From Saprospiraceae bacterium (GTDB lineage: Bacteria > Bacteroidota > Bacteroidia > Chitinophagales > Saprospiraceae), in contig JADJXD010000001.1 in assembly GCA_016715985.1 (NCBI GenBank), positions 4,278,001 to 4,342,000 on the forward strand: a stretch of 64,000 nucleotides of DNA, written 5' to 3'. The translations under genes were made by a program, and so were the position numbers. The first letter of the stretch is position 1; the number at the start of each line of letters is the position of its first letter. Under the pieces are notes generated by a model. It worked only from the letters and a program-made list of their open reading frames with translations. It was not told the origin of the DNA and made no database searches. Shown here piece by piece: positions 24,860-35,137 of the stretch.

Positions 24860-25654
24860 CTACTCACTTTTTTCTGCCAAAAGAAATTCTATCTGTCTTT
24901 TTCCTTCTTCATATCCGATGGAGTACATTTTGTCAATATGTTTACGATCAAATATATTGTATTTGCCCAATGCTTTTGGTTCAATCATCAGGTCACAATG
25001 CTTAAATTTCAAATATGGCACTGCGCCCGTACTGATTCTGAAAGCTCTGTCTAACACTTTCAGGGAAGTATTTAAATCTTCAGGTAGTATCTCATTTACC
25101 GGATTGACATAAACGCCTATTATTTTCTTACATTTTCCTATGAGTGGTTCGACCGGAAAGTTGTTGATTATTCCACCGTCATTGTACAATCCGCCATTTA
25201 TCTCAACCGGAGAAAAAACAAAAGGCAATGCACAGGAAGCTAAAACCGTGGGCAAGAGATTTCCGGTACTAAAAGTAGTAAGTTTACCGGTGAGCATATT
25301 GGTTGCTACAATATATAATGGCAATTTCAAATCATTAAAATTGTCAATGGGCAAAAATTCAGATAGAATTTTTAAAAATTTATCGGTATCCAAAAGTCCT
25401 GCCTTACGGTAAGAATAGTTTCTGAGCGAAAAAAGATTGGGTGTTTTAAACAGCTGAAGCATTTGTTCTTCTGAAATTCCGGATGCCAAACATGCTCCCA
25501 CCAATGACCCTGCACTTACCCCTGAAATAATATCAGGTTTAATCCCGGCTTCTGATAGTGCTTTGATGACTCCAATATGTGCTGCACCCCGAAATCCGCC
25601 TCCTGACAAAACCAAACCAAAATCATATTCTACTTTCATCTGCATATCTTTCAT
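24860..25654 (-). CDS. Patatin-like phospholipase family protein
   Basis: This 264-residue protein has the oxyanion loop SGGGFRGAAHIG (17-28), the nucleophile in GVSAG (S47) and the dyad aspartate in NDGGIINNFP (D159). Patatins are cytoplasmic or membrane-bound lipid acyl hydrolases. No signal peptide is seen. The C-terminus ends 12 bases from the tRNA-Leu(CAG) on the other strand. An earlier Met is used as start; Met6 is an alternative. Confidence 0.9.
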   Translation of the reverse strand: MKDMQMKVEYDFGLVLSGGGFRGAAHIGVIKALSEAGIKPDIISGVSAGSLVGACLASGISEEQMLQLFKTPNLFSLRNYSYRKAGLLDTDKFLKILSEFLPIDNFNDLKLPLYIVATNMLTGKLTTFSTGNLLPTVLASCALPFVFSPVEINGGLYNDGGIINNFPVEPLIGKCKKIIGVYVNPVNEILPEDLNTSLKVLDRAFRISTGAVPYLKFKHCDLMIEPKALGKYNIFDRKHIDKMYSIGYEEGKRQIEFLLAEKSE

Positions 25655-25736
25655 ATTTCTACTTATAACGAAAATTGCTTATTGACGATTTCAATTTATA
25701 TTGAAAAAATCAAAAACTAATAGAAATATAACTCTT

Positions 25737-26324
25737 CTATATCCAAATGAGTCCTTCCTGATGATTGCCCGCAGCCTTCGCAATTCCTTTCACATATCTC
25801 AATCCGGTCCACCAGGCAAGCAAACTATCTGCCTGATGCCAATTTGATGGTTCCGGAAAATCAAAAGCTGGTAAATATTCCTTTAATTTTAACGTAAAAG
25901 CAGGTAGTGATTTTGGCTCTTTTTTCTTGTAGAGAGAATGAAGATCCGGCAAAGATCTGACGAGAGCAGCCGGGTAAACCTCATAGCAAGTAATCTTTTT
26001 TTCATACATTTTGGAATTGAAGGACATGGCTCTGGCGGTCAATCCCCCCAGGAACATTGGAGACATAGCTTGCAACGCTTTGTCCGCTTCTCTGTAAAAG
26101 TACTCCCCGTTTTTTTGGAAATAGCCGGAGGGCAAGCTTAATGGTGCGTCTATAAATATTTTGTCAGGCTTAATTCTTTCAATTAGTTCTGATAGAAAGA
26201 CATCCGAATCCTGCCCTTTTACTGTTTGGTTTGTAATTAATGTGTTTTCAAAATCCAAATAGGTGATTGCAGTGGTTCCGGCTAATTTTGCTCCATAATC
26301 AATGCCTGCAAAACTCAGATTCAT
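25737..26324 (-). CDS. DUF429 domain protein (predicted RNase H-fold nuclease)
   Basis: The 195-residue protein starts with FAGIDYGAKLAGTTAI, the first strand and acidic residue of the RNase H-like fold, then PDKIFIDAPLSLPSG with the second acidic position, and ends with WHQADSLLAWWTGLRYVKG, where the third Asp of DUF429 proteins falls. The activity is predicted from fold only. Its start overlaps the stop of the SDR gene by four bases (ATGA), so the two are an operon. Confidence 0.75.
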   Translation of the reverse strand: MNLSFAGIDYGAKLAGTTAITYLDFENTLITNQTVKGQDSDVFLSELIERIKPDKIFIDAPLSLPSGYFQKNGEYFYREADKALQAMSPMFLGGLTARAMSFNSKMYEKKITCYEVYPAALVRSLPDLHSLYKKKEPKSLPAFTLKLKEYLPAFDFPEPSNWHQADSLLAWWTGLRYVKGIAKAAGNHQEGLIWI

Positions 26325-27025
26325 ATCTTTAGAGTGGACATACCACCATCTACCGCCAGGATCTGCCCTGAAATCCAGGTTGATTCATCAGAGAGAAGAA
26401 ATACTGCCATAGATGCAATATCTTCAGGTTGGCCAACTCTTTTTAACGGATGTCTGGATGAAGCAGCATCTACTCTTTCCGGAGTGGATAGTAATCTTTC
26501 AGATAAGGGGGTGTTTGTCAAAGAAGGGGCTATGCAATTGACCCGAATACCTGGCGCTAATTCTGCAGCCAGTGATCGGGTTAAGCCTTCCACTGCACCT
26601 TTTGCCATGGCTATCGATGCGTGAAATGGCATTCCCTGAGACACTGCAACCGTGCTGAACAAAACTATTGAAGGAGATTTAACAGATTTTTTAAGGCCTT
26701 TTAAAGACGCTCTGATTATTTTTACAGCACCGAGCACATTGATCTGATATTCATCCAGAAATTGCTGGTCGGTGATGGATTTAAAAGGTTTAAGGTTTAT
26801 GCTCCCCGGGCAATAAACCAGGCCGTCGATCACTTCAGGAAGTTCATCTTCTGTAACAGATTCGGTAACGAAATCTTTCTTTATAAAATTTATGTCAGAA
26901 GGAAGTGTACTATCTGAATGTCTTGCAAATACTGTAAGCTTGTGTCCTGATGACTTCAATTTTTCAGTAACCGACCTTCCTATCCCTTTCGTTCCCCCAA
27001 TGACAACAATATTTTTATGATCCAC
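26321..27025 (-). CDS. SDR family oxidoreductase
   Basis: The 234-residue classical short-chain dehydrogenase has the nucleotide-binding GGTKGIGRSV, YCPGSINLKPF in place of the NNAG motif, and the catalytic region around FSTVAVSQGMPFHASIAMAKGAVEGL. It ends SGQILAVDGGM. In that catalytic region, the usual YxxxK reads HASIAMAK: the active-site tyrosine is replaced by His or a neighbour while the lysine is kept. It would use NAD(P)H, but the missing Tyr makes ordinary carbonyl reductase activity doubtful. The substrate is unknown. It is upstream of the DUF429 gene in an operon. Confidence 0.85.
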   Translation of the reverse strand: MDHKNIVVIGGTKGIGRSVTEKLKSSGHKLTVFARHSDSTLPSDINFIKKDFVTESVTEDELPEVIDGLVYCPGSINLKPFKSITDQQFLDEYQINVLGAVKIIRASLKGLKKSVKSPSIVLFSTVAVSQGMPFHASIAMAKGAVEGLTRSLAAELAPGIRVNCIAPSLTNTPLSERLLSTPERVDAASSRHPLKRVGQPEDIASMAVFLLSDESTWISGQILAVDGGMSTLKI

Positions 27026-27162
27026 TTTTATCTTTTTTTATGCCAAACAAAGTGACCTTAAAATAGTTTGAAATGAAATAAACAATCCATACGATCTATT
27101 TTTAACAACAATAATTGAACAATTAGGAATAAAATGATATTTAGATTTTAAAATAATAACAA

Positions 27163-27576
27163 ATGTATCCGTTAGAATTAGTAAAACCTATTGCAAAAGA
27201 CCTGACAGATTTTGGCTTTCAAGGCCTGAATACTCCTGAAGAGGTAACTTCAGCTATTGAAAATGAATCAGGAACCGTATTGGTAGTTGTCAATTCAGTG
27301 TGTGGATGTGCTGCTGCAAATGCTCGTCCGGCTGCAAAAATATCTGTAACACACGATAAGCGACCTGATAAATTGGTCACCGTATTTGCCGGAGTGGACA
27401 AAGAAGCAGTAGACAAAGCAAGGGAATATATGTTGCCTTATCCACCTTCATCACCTGCTATAGCATTGTTTAAAGGTGGACAATTAGTGCACATGCTGGA
27501 AAGACGACATATCGAAGGTAATTCCGCTCAAGCTATTGCGAATAATCTTGTAGATGCTTACGATAGGTATTGTTGA
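27163..27576 (+). CDS. BrxA/BrxB family bacilliredoxin-like protein
   Basis: The 137-residue thioredoxin-fold protein has the CGC motif C47-G48-C49 within VNSVCGCAAANARPA and a conserved C-terminal half (KAREYMLPYPPSSPAIALF, RRHIEGNSAQAIA), ending with Cys. In Bacillus these proteins remove bacillithiol from protein cysteines. Whether the present organism makes bacillithiol cannot be told from this window. It is monocistronic and shares a terminator with the giant surface protein gene. Confidence 0.9.
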   Translation: MYPLELVKPIAKDLTDFGFQGLNTPEEVTSAIENESGTVLVVVNSVCGCAAANARPAAKISVTHDKRPDKLVTVFAGVDKEAVDKAREYMLPYPPSSPAIALFKGGQLVHMLERRHIEGNSAQAIANNLVDAYDRYC

Positions 27577-27587
27577 AAATTTAAAAA

Positions 27588-27616
27588 AGGGATACTGACT
27601 TTATGCCGGTATCCCT
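27588..27616. terminator. Bidirectional terminator between brx and the SdrD-repeat gene
   Basis: AGGGATAC (27588-27595) pairs perfectly with GTATCCCT (27609-27616). A T-rich stretch follows on the plus strand, and the A run before it gives a T run on the minus strand, so it serves both convergent genes. Confidence 0.8.
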
Positions 27617-27652
27617 GATTTTATAAATTCAAAACATCTAAAAAAACTAAAA

Positions 27653-30600
27653 CTAATAATCCATTTTCAGGAATGATTTGCTCATCATTCCCTCACTATT
27701 TAGTATATTAACTGAATATCGTCCTGCCGGTAAATTCTGAATAAATATTCTGGTACTCATATCTGTAATTTTGCCATTCTTTACAACTTCTCCATTGACA
27801 TTAAAAATGAAGTATTGAGAAACATCATCTGTTCTATTTGCATTTATGTCAATATACCATTGGGCAGGGTTGGGTTGTAATTTAATTTTATCAAAATTTA
27901 AGGCCCTATTTTCAAGAGATCCTGTATAGTTACGATTCTCGGATTTATATTTGTACCCTATGTGATGTCCTGTATATAATTTCCCTTCTTCGAGAATGAT
28001 GAGCCGGGTGGTTCCCATACCATATTGATTTGTAATATTACTATAATTAATTTCTACTTCAGGATTGAAGTAAATAAAATCTTTATCTTCAAAGTTGGGA
28101 ACAAGGCAATAATACTGACCAGGATCCAATCCATTCATAGAATAATTACCGGATTCGTCTGATTTGGTGGACCTGATAAAAACTCTTGATTTATTAAAAA
28201 TCAGAACAGGAACATTCGGTAAACCCGAATCCAACTCGTCCAGTTCATTATTTCCATTATTATCAATCCATATTTTACCTTCAATTCCTGAAAATGCTTT
28301 GTAGTACATTCCAGCGTCGATGTAATCCAAAACCACAGTATCCGGCATCAGAGCTAACATGTCAGATAAACCGTTATTATTCAGGTCACTATCTATCATT
28401 GGATCATTACCCACTCCTTTATCTGTAAATATGTGACTTTCAATCGGTTCCACCATGATATAGTATTCGCCCTGTGATTTGGTAGCAACACAGTACATTC
28501 CCGCATGATTAGTATGTGTAGGGATCATAATCTGTTTCAGATCGTCCACCAGAAAAACATTGATCGAGTCTAATCTATCTTCATTTTCATCCCGGATTCC
28601 ATTTTTATTCTCGTCTTTCCACAAAGTTCCTAAAATGATGTTATTTTCTGTAACAAACATACCGGCATCTACTCCCAGAAAGGTTGCTCCATGTGCTAAT
28701 GAAATCAAAGGTGTCGTTCCTGTTGCATCCACATCACTGTCGATCATTCCATTATCTCCTGCATTTTGTATTGTAAATTCATATCCCGGTATCAATTGGA
28801 ATTGCAGATAGTACAATCGTTGTCTAAGATCTGTAAATGAATAAAATCCATCATCATTTGTTGTCGTTGTTCCTATCAGAAGTCCGTTCTGTGCAAAAAG
28901 TGAAACACTGACTCCAGGAATACCCGGCTCATTTGCTTCCTGAATTCCATTTTTATTAATATCATTCCAGACAAAATCTCCTAAAGTAGCCGGCAAATAA
29001 GCACCTGCATCTATGCTGTTATTAATCTCTCCAGGTAATATTGCAAATATATCTGTTGTTCCTGTTCCGTTTGAACCCGTAATATTGGAATCTGACTCTT
29101 CATCACCTAACAGTGGCGGTGATAAGATGTAATCAGATGGAACAGCAAACTGAACATAATACTCTCCGGGTCTGACCCCTGTAAACTGATAAAATCCGCT
29201 AAAATTATTGCCCGGTTGTATTCCGGTAGTTACTTGTTGTACAAATATACCATCCCATGTAAAAAGCGAGACTTCAACACCCGAAATCCCCGGTTCATTT
29301 GAGGTCTGTACTCCATTGCCATTAAGATCTAACCATACATGATCGCCGATCACTCCGGATTTTACATATCCGGCATCCACATTTGTATAAGCTCCCGGAC
29401 TTGAAAAAGTAAACTGTGGTGTTAAACCGCTAAAGTTCGTTTTACTGTTTTTGTTTTCCGGATCAGGAACAGATATTGCAAATAAATATCCATTGGCTGA
29501 TTCAAATTGTAATGAATACGTGCCGACAGCAACATTATCCAAAATATAATTTCCGTTCTGGTCGGAAGTGGTGGTTTGGACAACTTGTCCTGATTGATTG
29601 ATCAGTTCAACTTTTACGCCCATTATGCCCGGCTCACCTTCATCTTGAAGACCGTTGTTGTTCAGGTCATCCCATACAAAATCTCCGATAGAAATTTTAT
29701 CCGCATAGCCAAAGTCAATATTTTCAAGATTGGCTCCCGGGAAAAGCGTAATTAATGAAGTGCTTCCTGTGCCAAATTGCCCCGTAATATCGCTGTCCAA
29801 GGCTGTATTTTCCCCTCCTTTTAATACAAAAACTTTGTCCGTTATGGTAGGGACAGAAAGATAATAATCTCCAAATGGAATATTACTGAATACATAATCT
29901 CCTGATGCATCAGATATCTGTGTTCCTAAAAGATTTCCGGCTGCTGAAAACAAACTTACAATGATATCAGCAATTTCGTTTTCGTCTGAATCACGAATGA
30001 GGTTGTTGTTTTTATCTTCCCAGACTTTCCCGCTAATACTACCGGTAACAGGCACTGCCAAAACATAACCTGCATCTATATCCATACGACTTTCTCCCGG
30101 ACTCAGAGTGAATATATCTGTACTTCCTTGGCTAATAGCTGATGAAACGTCTGAATCTTTGTCTGAATCACCCTGATTGTTTATTGTAAATTCAAAATTG
30201 TCAGGTAATTGGAAAATTAAGTAATAATCGCCAAAATTTAGATTATTAAAACTGTAGTATCCTGATTTTCCGGAAGCAATATTCACACCACTCGTGGTTG
30301 AATCTATCAGGATTCCGTTTGCAGTAAAAAGCCGGATTTTAACATTGTTGAGTCCCGGTTCGTCAGAATCCTGAATACCGTCTTCATTGCTATCCACCCA
30401 AACAAAATCACCTACGGATGATTTATTGACATATCCGGCACTGATATCAAAGTTATTTTGTCCCGCATTGACTGTAAATAAATCTGTATGACCATTTTCA
30501 AAGTCTGTCACATCTGAATCAAGGAAGGTGTTACCTCCTTGTTTTGGCAATGTAAATAACAAATCATCCAATTTGTCAAAAGCTATGCTGTAACTGCCCG

Positions 30601-33600
30601 GAGTAAGATTTTCAAATTTGTAGAAACCTTCTGAATCTGTAAATTGTGTGTCTAATGAATCACCGACAGCATTATATAAAATCACCTGAACAGAATCAAA
30701 TCCTGTTTCGATATCATCTTTTATTCCGTTTCCATTTGCATCAAACCATGCAAAACCACCTGTTGATCCTTCTAAAGGTATCAATATCAAGCCGAGATCA
30801 ATGTCAAAGAGTGTGGTATTTGAGATAATGGAGATATTGTTTGTTCTGATCGTGCCTCCTGTATTGATGAAATCAGAATCTGAAGAACTATCACCTTCAA
30901 AAGGAGAAGTGATGGTATATTGCTCCGGAAGTACTGCTTCAATATAATATTCACCGGGCACAATGTTTGTAAAAAAGTAAAATCCGAAGTTTCCTGAAGT
31001 CAATGAATTGATTTCGCTGTCATCAGAAGTCCTTTTTAGTTTAAGATTTAAACCTGCTATTCCTTGTTCACCATTATCTAATATACCGTTTTGATTTTCA
31101 TCTAACCAAACACGATCTCCTATACTTGAAAATCTGAAAAGTCCGGCATCAACACCCAATAGTTGGCTTCCCTGATTCAAGATGAATTCAGCAGTTATAC
31201 CTGTCAACGGATCTGCATCCGAGTTGGAATTTACATCAGGAATGGAGATGGTGAATTCATAACCGGATGGTTTGGAAAATGTAATTCTGTAAGTTCCTTC
31301 CTGTAAATCACTGAATGTATATTGACCGTTATTGTCTGTTATTCTGATCGCTTGAATTGTAGAACCTATTGTAGTCGTTCCTTCAAGTGTCACCACAACG
31401 TTTCGAATTCCCGGTTCTCCATTATCCTGCAAGCCATTACCATTCAAATCTTCCCAAACAAAATTTCCGATACTTCCCGTGGATGCAAAAATTATACCGG
31501 CATCGTAGTCGGAAAGTGTCTGGCCACTCAACAATTCGATATTATAAATATTACCTGATCCATCCACATCACTATCTTTAGTCCTGTCATTACCCTGAGA
31601 TTGTTGGGTGAATGCAAATCCTAAAGGTATATCAAAGGAAAGATTATAAATACCCGGTTTTAGTTGGTCAAAAATATATAAGCCGTCTGCATCCGTTTCT
31701 GTTTGAAGAAAGACAGCATTGCCACCCGCAGTGCCGCTTAAGGTTACTTCTAAATAGGCTACACCTTCTTCGCCTTCATCCTGAATACCATTTTCGTTTA
31801 AATCATTCCATACTCTGTCACCGATAGAGCCTCTTCTGAAAAATGCAGCATCCAGATCCGTTAAATTGTCTTTACTGAATAACTCAAAAGTACTATTTAT
31901 ATTTTCAGAAAACTCAAAACCTTGAGCAGGAAAGAATTCCACTGTGTAATTTCCCGGCAATAGGTTTCCAAACTGATAGCTGCCGTCATTTACACTATTA
32001 GTCTGCAAGTTTACGGCTGCTCCCTGATTTGTTATTCCGATCAACTGAATAATCATTCCTTCTATTCCCGGTTCACCTGTTTCAAACAAGCCGTTACAAT
32101 TTAAATCTTCCCAAACCAGATCTCCTACTGAACTGAGACCTATCAGACCGGCATCTTTGTTTTTGATGATGTCGTTACTTATTAATGTGATAGTATAAGA
32201 TTTGCTCAAAAGGTCAAAATCGCTGTCAAGCATGCTGTCATCACCGCTAAAAGGAAGAGAAAGGCTGAATCCATCAGGGACAATGATAGTGGCTGTGTAA
32301 ATTCCTGGTTTTAAGTTTGAAAAATGATAAAGCCCTTCTTGGTCTGAAACTGTATTCAAGTTAATATCTTCTCCGGTGCCGGTTGTGCCGCTTAGTGATA
32401 ATAAAATGCCATCAATACCGGGCTCCGAATCATCCTGAAGTCCGTTTCCATTAAGGTCATCCCACACAAATCCTTCGACACTGCTGTATCGAAACAATCC
32501 TACGTCCAGATTATTTTGAACTGCACCACTGGCAATCTGGATTGCATTTATCTGACCGTTGTCGGTGTCTGAATCCAAAGTATTGTCAGTCCCTTGTTTG
32601 AAAGCTGTATAATTAAATTCAACCGGTGGTGAAAAAATCAAATTATAAATTCCCGGTACAAGATTGTCAAAACTATAATTACCTTCCTGGTCGGTAACGG
32701 TAGTCAAACTAATATTTATGCCGGCTCCGGTTTCACCATTTAATGAAACAGATACCCCGCTGATACCAGGCTCTCCAACATCCCGGATTCCATTTCCGTT
32801 AAGATCTTCCCAAACAAAGTCTCCGATAAATCCAGACCTAAACAATCCGATATCCTGTGATAGGTCTTGCTGTCCGCTTGTGATTGTGATATCTGAAATA
32901 AACCCGTTTTCGATATCAGAATCAACATCTGCATTACTTCCAATCCCCTTACTTGTATAATTATAGTTAGCCGGTATTGTCGCTTCAATCTGATAAATAC
33001 CCGGTGTCAAATTTTCAAAAATATACTTTCCGTTTGCATCGGTCAGAATGTTTCTGTCAAGGCTTGTTCCGTCACCGGCCGTACCTGAAATTCTTAAGGT
33101 TATATCTGAAATACCAGGCTCTCCAATATCCTGAATACCATTTGCATTCAGATCTTCCCACACAAAATCACCAATACTACCTGATTTATATAAACCAATA
33201 TCAATCGTGAGATTGTTTTCGCCACTCATCAATGTTACATCTGCTGCAAAAGCTTCAAAATCATCTCTGATTACTCTGAAAAGTGCGTCATTATCCACCG
33301 TTGGATCCACACCTGATCTATAAGGACTGACCTTATAAATGGCAGGTATTCTGACACTCACAGTGTAGTTTCCCGGCTTGAGATTTTCAAAAAGATATTG
33401 TCCGTTTAAGCCTGTAGAAGTAAATTCGAGTACTTCTGTTCCATCTCCGGTAAGACCTGTCAAAACTACATCCAATCCTGCAATACCAGGTTCTCCAATA
33501 TCCTGAATACCATTTGCATTTAAATCTTCCCAAACAAAATTACCGATACTTCCATATCTGAAAAACCCGGCATCCAATGTGTCATAAACCCCGGAATTCT

Positions 33601-35137
33601 TATAATGATGTAGGCTTGTTTGCCCGTTTAAACCAACTTTGTTCGAAAGAGGGTCAGAAATGCTTTTAATAGATGTAGGAATATAATCTGAAGTAGGTAA
33701 AAATCTGAGGAAATACTGATTGGCAGTTATATTATTAAACATATAATTACCATCTGCATCTGTGACTGTTGAATCCTGCACGACCATATCAGAATGAAGC
33801 AATAAAACTTTTACGCCGGGGATTCCTGGCTCATTGGCATCCTGGGTGCCGTTATAGTTTTTGTCTTCCCATACATAATTACCTATTGAAAGTAATGGTT
33901 TGTAACCGAAATCAATATTTTGTATTTGTGCACCTACCTCTACCGGAATAATTTCTGTTGTTCCGGGTCCATTAGAGTTGGTGATGTCACTGTTGATTTC
34001 AGGAAAATCATTCCATTTCAGAACAAATATTTTATTGGAAAGGACAGGAACTTTCAGATAGTAAGACGTGTTTTGCAGAGCTTCAAAATGATAGTTTCCA
34101 TTATTATCTGTCATTTGCGTATCTATCAAGGAATCTGATGAATTATAAAGTTGGACAGAAATGCCGGACAGAACACTTTCACCTGTGTCTCTTTTGTTGT
34201 TATCATTCTGGTCAAGCCAAACTATACCGTTTATGGATGCTGCATTGCAATCCAGATATGAAAATTTCCGGCAACAGGTCTCCGAAAAATTTCCGTTTTT
34301 ATCATAAATATCTACACAGATTTCATGAATTCCAAAGGGAGCGTTTTCTATATCGAGATCAATCGTTTGTTGTCGTGAGGATCCTGATACCACATCAAAT
34401 CCTACCGGAGCATCCCAAACATAGGAACCTGCTTTTTCAAATTTGTCAATAAAAAAAGTCAGACATTTTCCGTCACAAAAGCTGTATAATGGTGTATAAT
34501 CTATGATAATGTCAATATAATCCAGTTCGATATTTACCGTGTCAGCGACCATATTTCTTATCTGCAATTCAATACCAAAATTTTTACTGTTAACATCGTT
34601 TGTTGTCCAGTTTGCACCCCAGTTATCACTTTTTGAGCCATAACACCATTTGTGGTCCCGTCCGAATTTTGCCTGGTTCCAGGCTTTTTGTAAGAGTGCT
34701 GTATTGGCTTTATTTTGTCCTTTCGCTACTCCATTTTTGTCGGTTAGTTTTACGGTCACTTCATCAATCTGAATATACTTATCCGATTGTCCGTAAAAAT
34801 TAACTGTAATTCCGTTGATTGTCGCACCATCCGGGATATTGAATTTAAAATCACTGATTCGGAGTACCCTTGAAAATTTATTTCCGGGCAGTAAGATTGC
34901 AACTTTCTGATTATCAGATTTTCGGATGAAAGATGGATTACTCCAGGCAATAAACTGTGGGAAAAACACCTGAGATGCACGTGATGGCTCAGATGTTTCA
35001 TTTTTTGCCTTTGGTTCGACACCTACTCCAACAGGACAAAGTGAATGCTGTTGAGAGAAAATTATAGTATTTAAAAATAAATTAAATACAAGAACCAGAC
35101 TACCCAATGGGTAGTAGTTTTCTATTTTGAGATTCAT
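27653..35137 (-). CDS. Giant SdrD B-like repeat surface protein with T9SS sorting domain
   Basis: The 2494-residue protein has a signal peptide (about 1-29) and an N-terminal beta-rich domain to about residue 295. Eighteen repeats of about 115 residues follow, each opening like GSIGDFVWEDLNGNGIQD and continuing EPGI.GV.V.L, with a TDANGNY.F..L.PG.Y middle. The repeats match the SdrD B-domain, whose Asp-rich turns bind calcium and stiffen the rod. The last 75 residues (QPNPAQWYIDIN to the end) form a type A T9SS C-terminal domain, which directs export across the outer membrane and anchoring. A role in adhesion or matrix formation is likely but inferred. The repeats differ in sequence from one another, so this is an old expansion. 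It is a single-gene unit. Confidence 0.92.
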   Translation of the reverse strand: MNLKIENYYPLGSLVLVFNLFLNTIIFSQQHSLCPVGVGVEPKAKNETSEPSRASQVFFPQFIAWSNPSFIRKSDNQKVAILLPGNKFSRVLRISDFKFNIPDGATINGITVNFYGQSDKYIQIDEVTVKLTDKNGVAKGQNKANTALLQKAWNQAKFGRDHKWCYGSKSDNWGANWTTNDVNSKNFGIELQIRNMVADTVNIELDYIDIIIDYTPLYSFCDGKCLTFFIDKFEKAGSYVWDAPVGFDVVSGSSRQQTIDLDIENAPFGIHEICVDIYDKNGNFSETCCRKFSYLDCNAASINGIVWLDQNDNNKRDTGESVLSGISVQLYNSSDSLIDTQMTDNNGNYHFEALQNTSYYLKVPVLSNKIFVLKWNDFPEINSDITNSNGPGTTEIIPVEVGAQIQNIDFGYKPLLSIGNYVWEDKNYNGTQDANEPGIPGVKVLLLHSDMVVQDSTVTDADGNYMFNNITANQYFLRFLPTSDYIPTSIKSISDPLSNKVGLNGQTSLHHYKNSGVYDTLDAGFFRYGSIGNFVWEDLNANGIQDIGEPGIAGLDVVLTGLTGDGTEVLEFTSTGLNGQYLFENLKPGNYTVSVRIPAIYKVSPYRSGVDPTVDNDALFRVIRDDFEAFAADVTLMSGENNLTIDIGLYKSGSIGDFVWEDLNANGIQDIGEPGISDITLRISGTAGDGTSLDRNILTDANGKYIFENLTPGIYQIEATIPANYNYTSKGIGSNADVDSDIENGFISDITITSGQQDLSQDIGLFRSGFIGDFVWEDLNGNGIRDVGEPGISGVSVSLNGETGAGINISLTTVTDQEGNYSFDNLVPGIYNLIFSPPVEFNYTAFKQGTDNTLDSDTDNGQINAIQIASGAVQNNLDVGLFRYSSVEGFVWDDLNGNGLQDDSEPGIDGILLSLSGTTGTGEDINLNTVSDQEGLYHFSNLKPGIYTATIIVPDGFSLSLPFSGDDSMLDSDFDLLSKSYTITLISNDIIKNKDAGLIGLSSVGDLVWEDLNCNGLFETGEPGIEGMIIQLIGITNQGAAVNLQTNSVNDGSYQFGNLLPGNYTVEFFPAQGFEFSENINSTFELFSKDNLTDLDAAFFRRGSIGDRVWNDLNENGIQDEGEEGVAYLEVTLSGTAGGNAVFLQTETDADGLYIFDQLKPGIYNLSFDIPLGFAFTQQSQGNDRTKDSDVDGSGNIYNIELLSGQTLSDYDAGIIFASTGSIGNFVWEDLNGNGLQDNGEPGIRNVVVTLEGTTTIGSTIQAIRITDNNGQYTFSDLQEGTYRITFSKPSGYEFTISIPDVNSNSDADPLTGITAEFILNQGSQLLGVDAGLFRFSSIGDRVWLDENQNGILDNGEQGIAGLNLKLKRTSDDSEINSLTSGNFGFYFFTNIVPGEYYIEAVLPEQYTITSPFEGDSSSDSDFINTGGTIRTNNISIISNTTLFDIDLGLILIPLEGSTGGFAWFDANGNGIKDDIETGFDSVQVILYNAVGDSLDTQFTDSEGFYKFENLTPGSYSIAFDKLDDLLFTLPKQGGNTFLDSDVTDFENGHTDLFTVNAGQNNFDISAGYVNKSSVGDFVWVDSNEDGIQDSDEPGLNNVKIRLFTANGILIDSTTSGVNIASGKSGYYSFNNLNFGDYYLIFQLPDNFEFTINNQGDSDKDSDVSSAISQGSTDIFTLSPGESRMDIDAGYVLAVPVTGSISGKVWEDKNNNLIRDSDENEIADIIVSLFSAAGNLLGTQISDASGDYVFSNIPFGDYYLSVPTITDKVFVLKGGENTALDSDITGQFGTGSTSLITLFPGANLENIDFGYADKISIGDFVWDDLNNNGLQDEGEPGIMGVKVELINQSGQVVQTTTSDQNGNYILDNVAVGTYSLQFESANGYLFAISVPDPENKNSKTNFSGLTPQFTFSSPGAYTNVDAGYVKSGVIGDHVWLDLNGNGVQTSNEPGISGVEVSLFTWDGIFVQQVTTGIQPGNNFSGFYQFTGVRPGEYYVQFAVPSDYILSPPLLGDEESDSNITGSNGTGTTDIFAILPGEINNSIDAGAYLPATLGDFVWNDINKNGIQEANEPGIPGVSVSLFAQNGLLIGTTTTNDDGFYSFTDLRQRLYYLQFQLIPGYEFTIQNAGDNGMIDSDVDATGTTPLISLAHGATFLGVDAGMFVTENNIILGTLWKDENKNGIRDENEDRLDSINVFLVDDLKQIMIPTHTNHAGMYCVATKSQGEYYIMVEPIESHIFTDKGVGNDPMIDSDLNNNGLSDMLALMPDTVVLDYIDAGMYYKAFSGIEGKIWIDNNGNNELDELDSGLPNVPVLIFNKSRVFIRSTKSDESGNYSMNGLDPGQYYCLVPNFEDKDFIYFNPEVEINYSNITNQYGMGTTRLIILEEGKLYTGHHIGYKYKSENRNYTGSLENRALNFDKIKLQPNPAQWYIDINANRTDDVSQYFIFNVNGEVVKNGKITDMSTRIFIQNLPAGRYSVNILNSEGMMSKSFLKMDY

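Noticed and set aside
27653..35137. Regularly spaced repeats that might suggest a CRISPR array, and plus-strand frames such as 31612-31827
   Set aside because: The periodicity is from diverged protein repeats of about 115 codons, far longer than CRISPR units. Plus-strand frames are shadows of the repeat gene.
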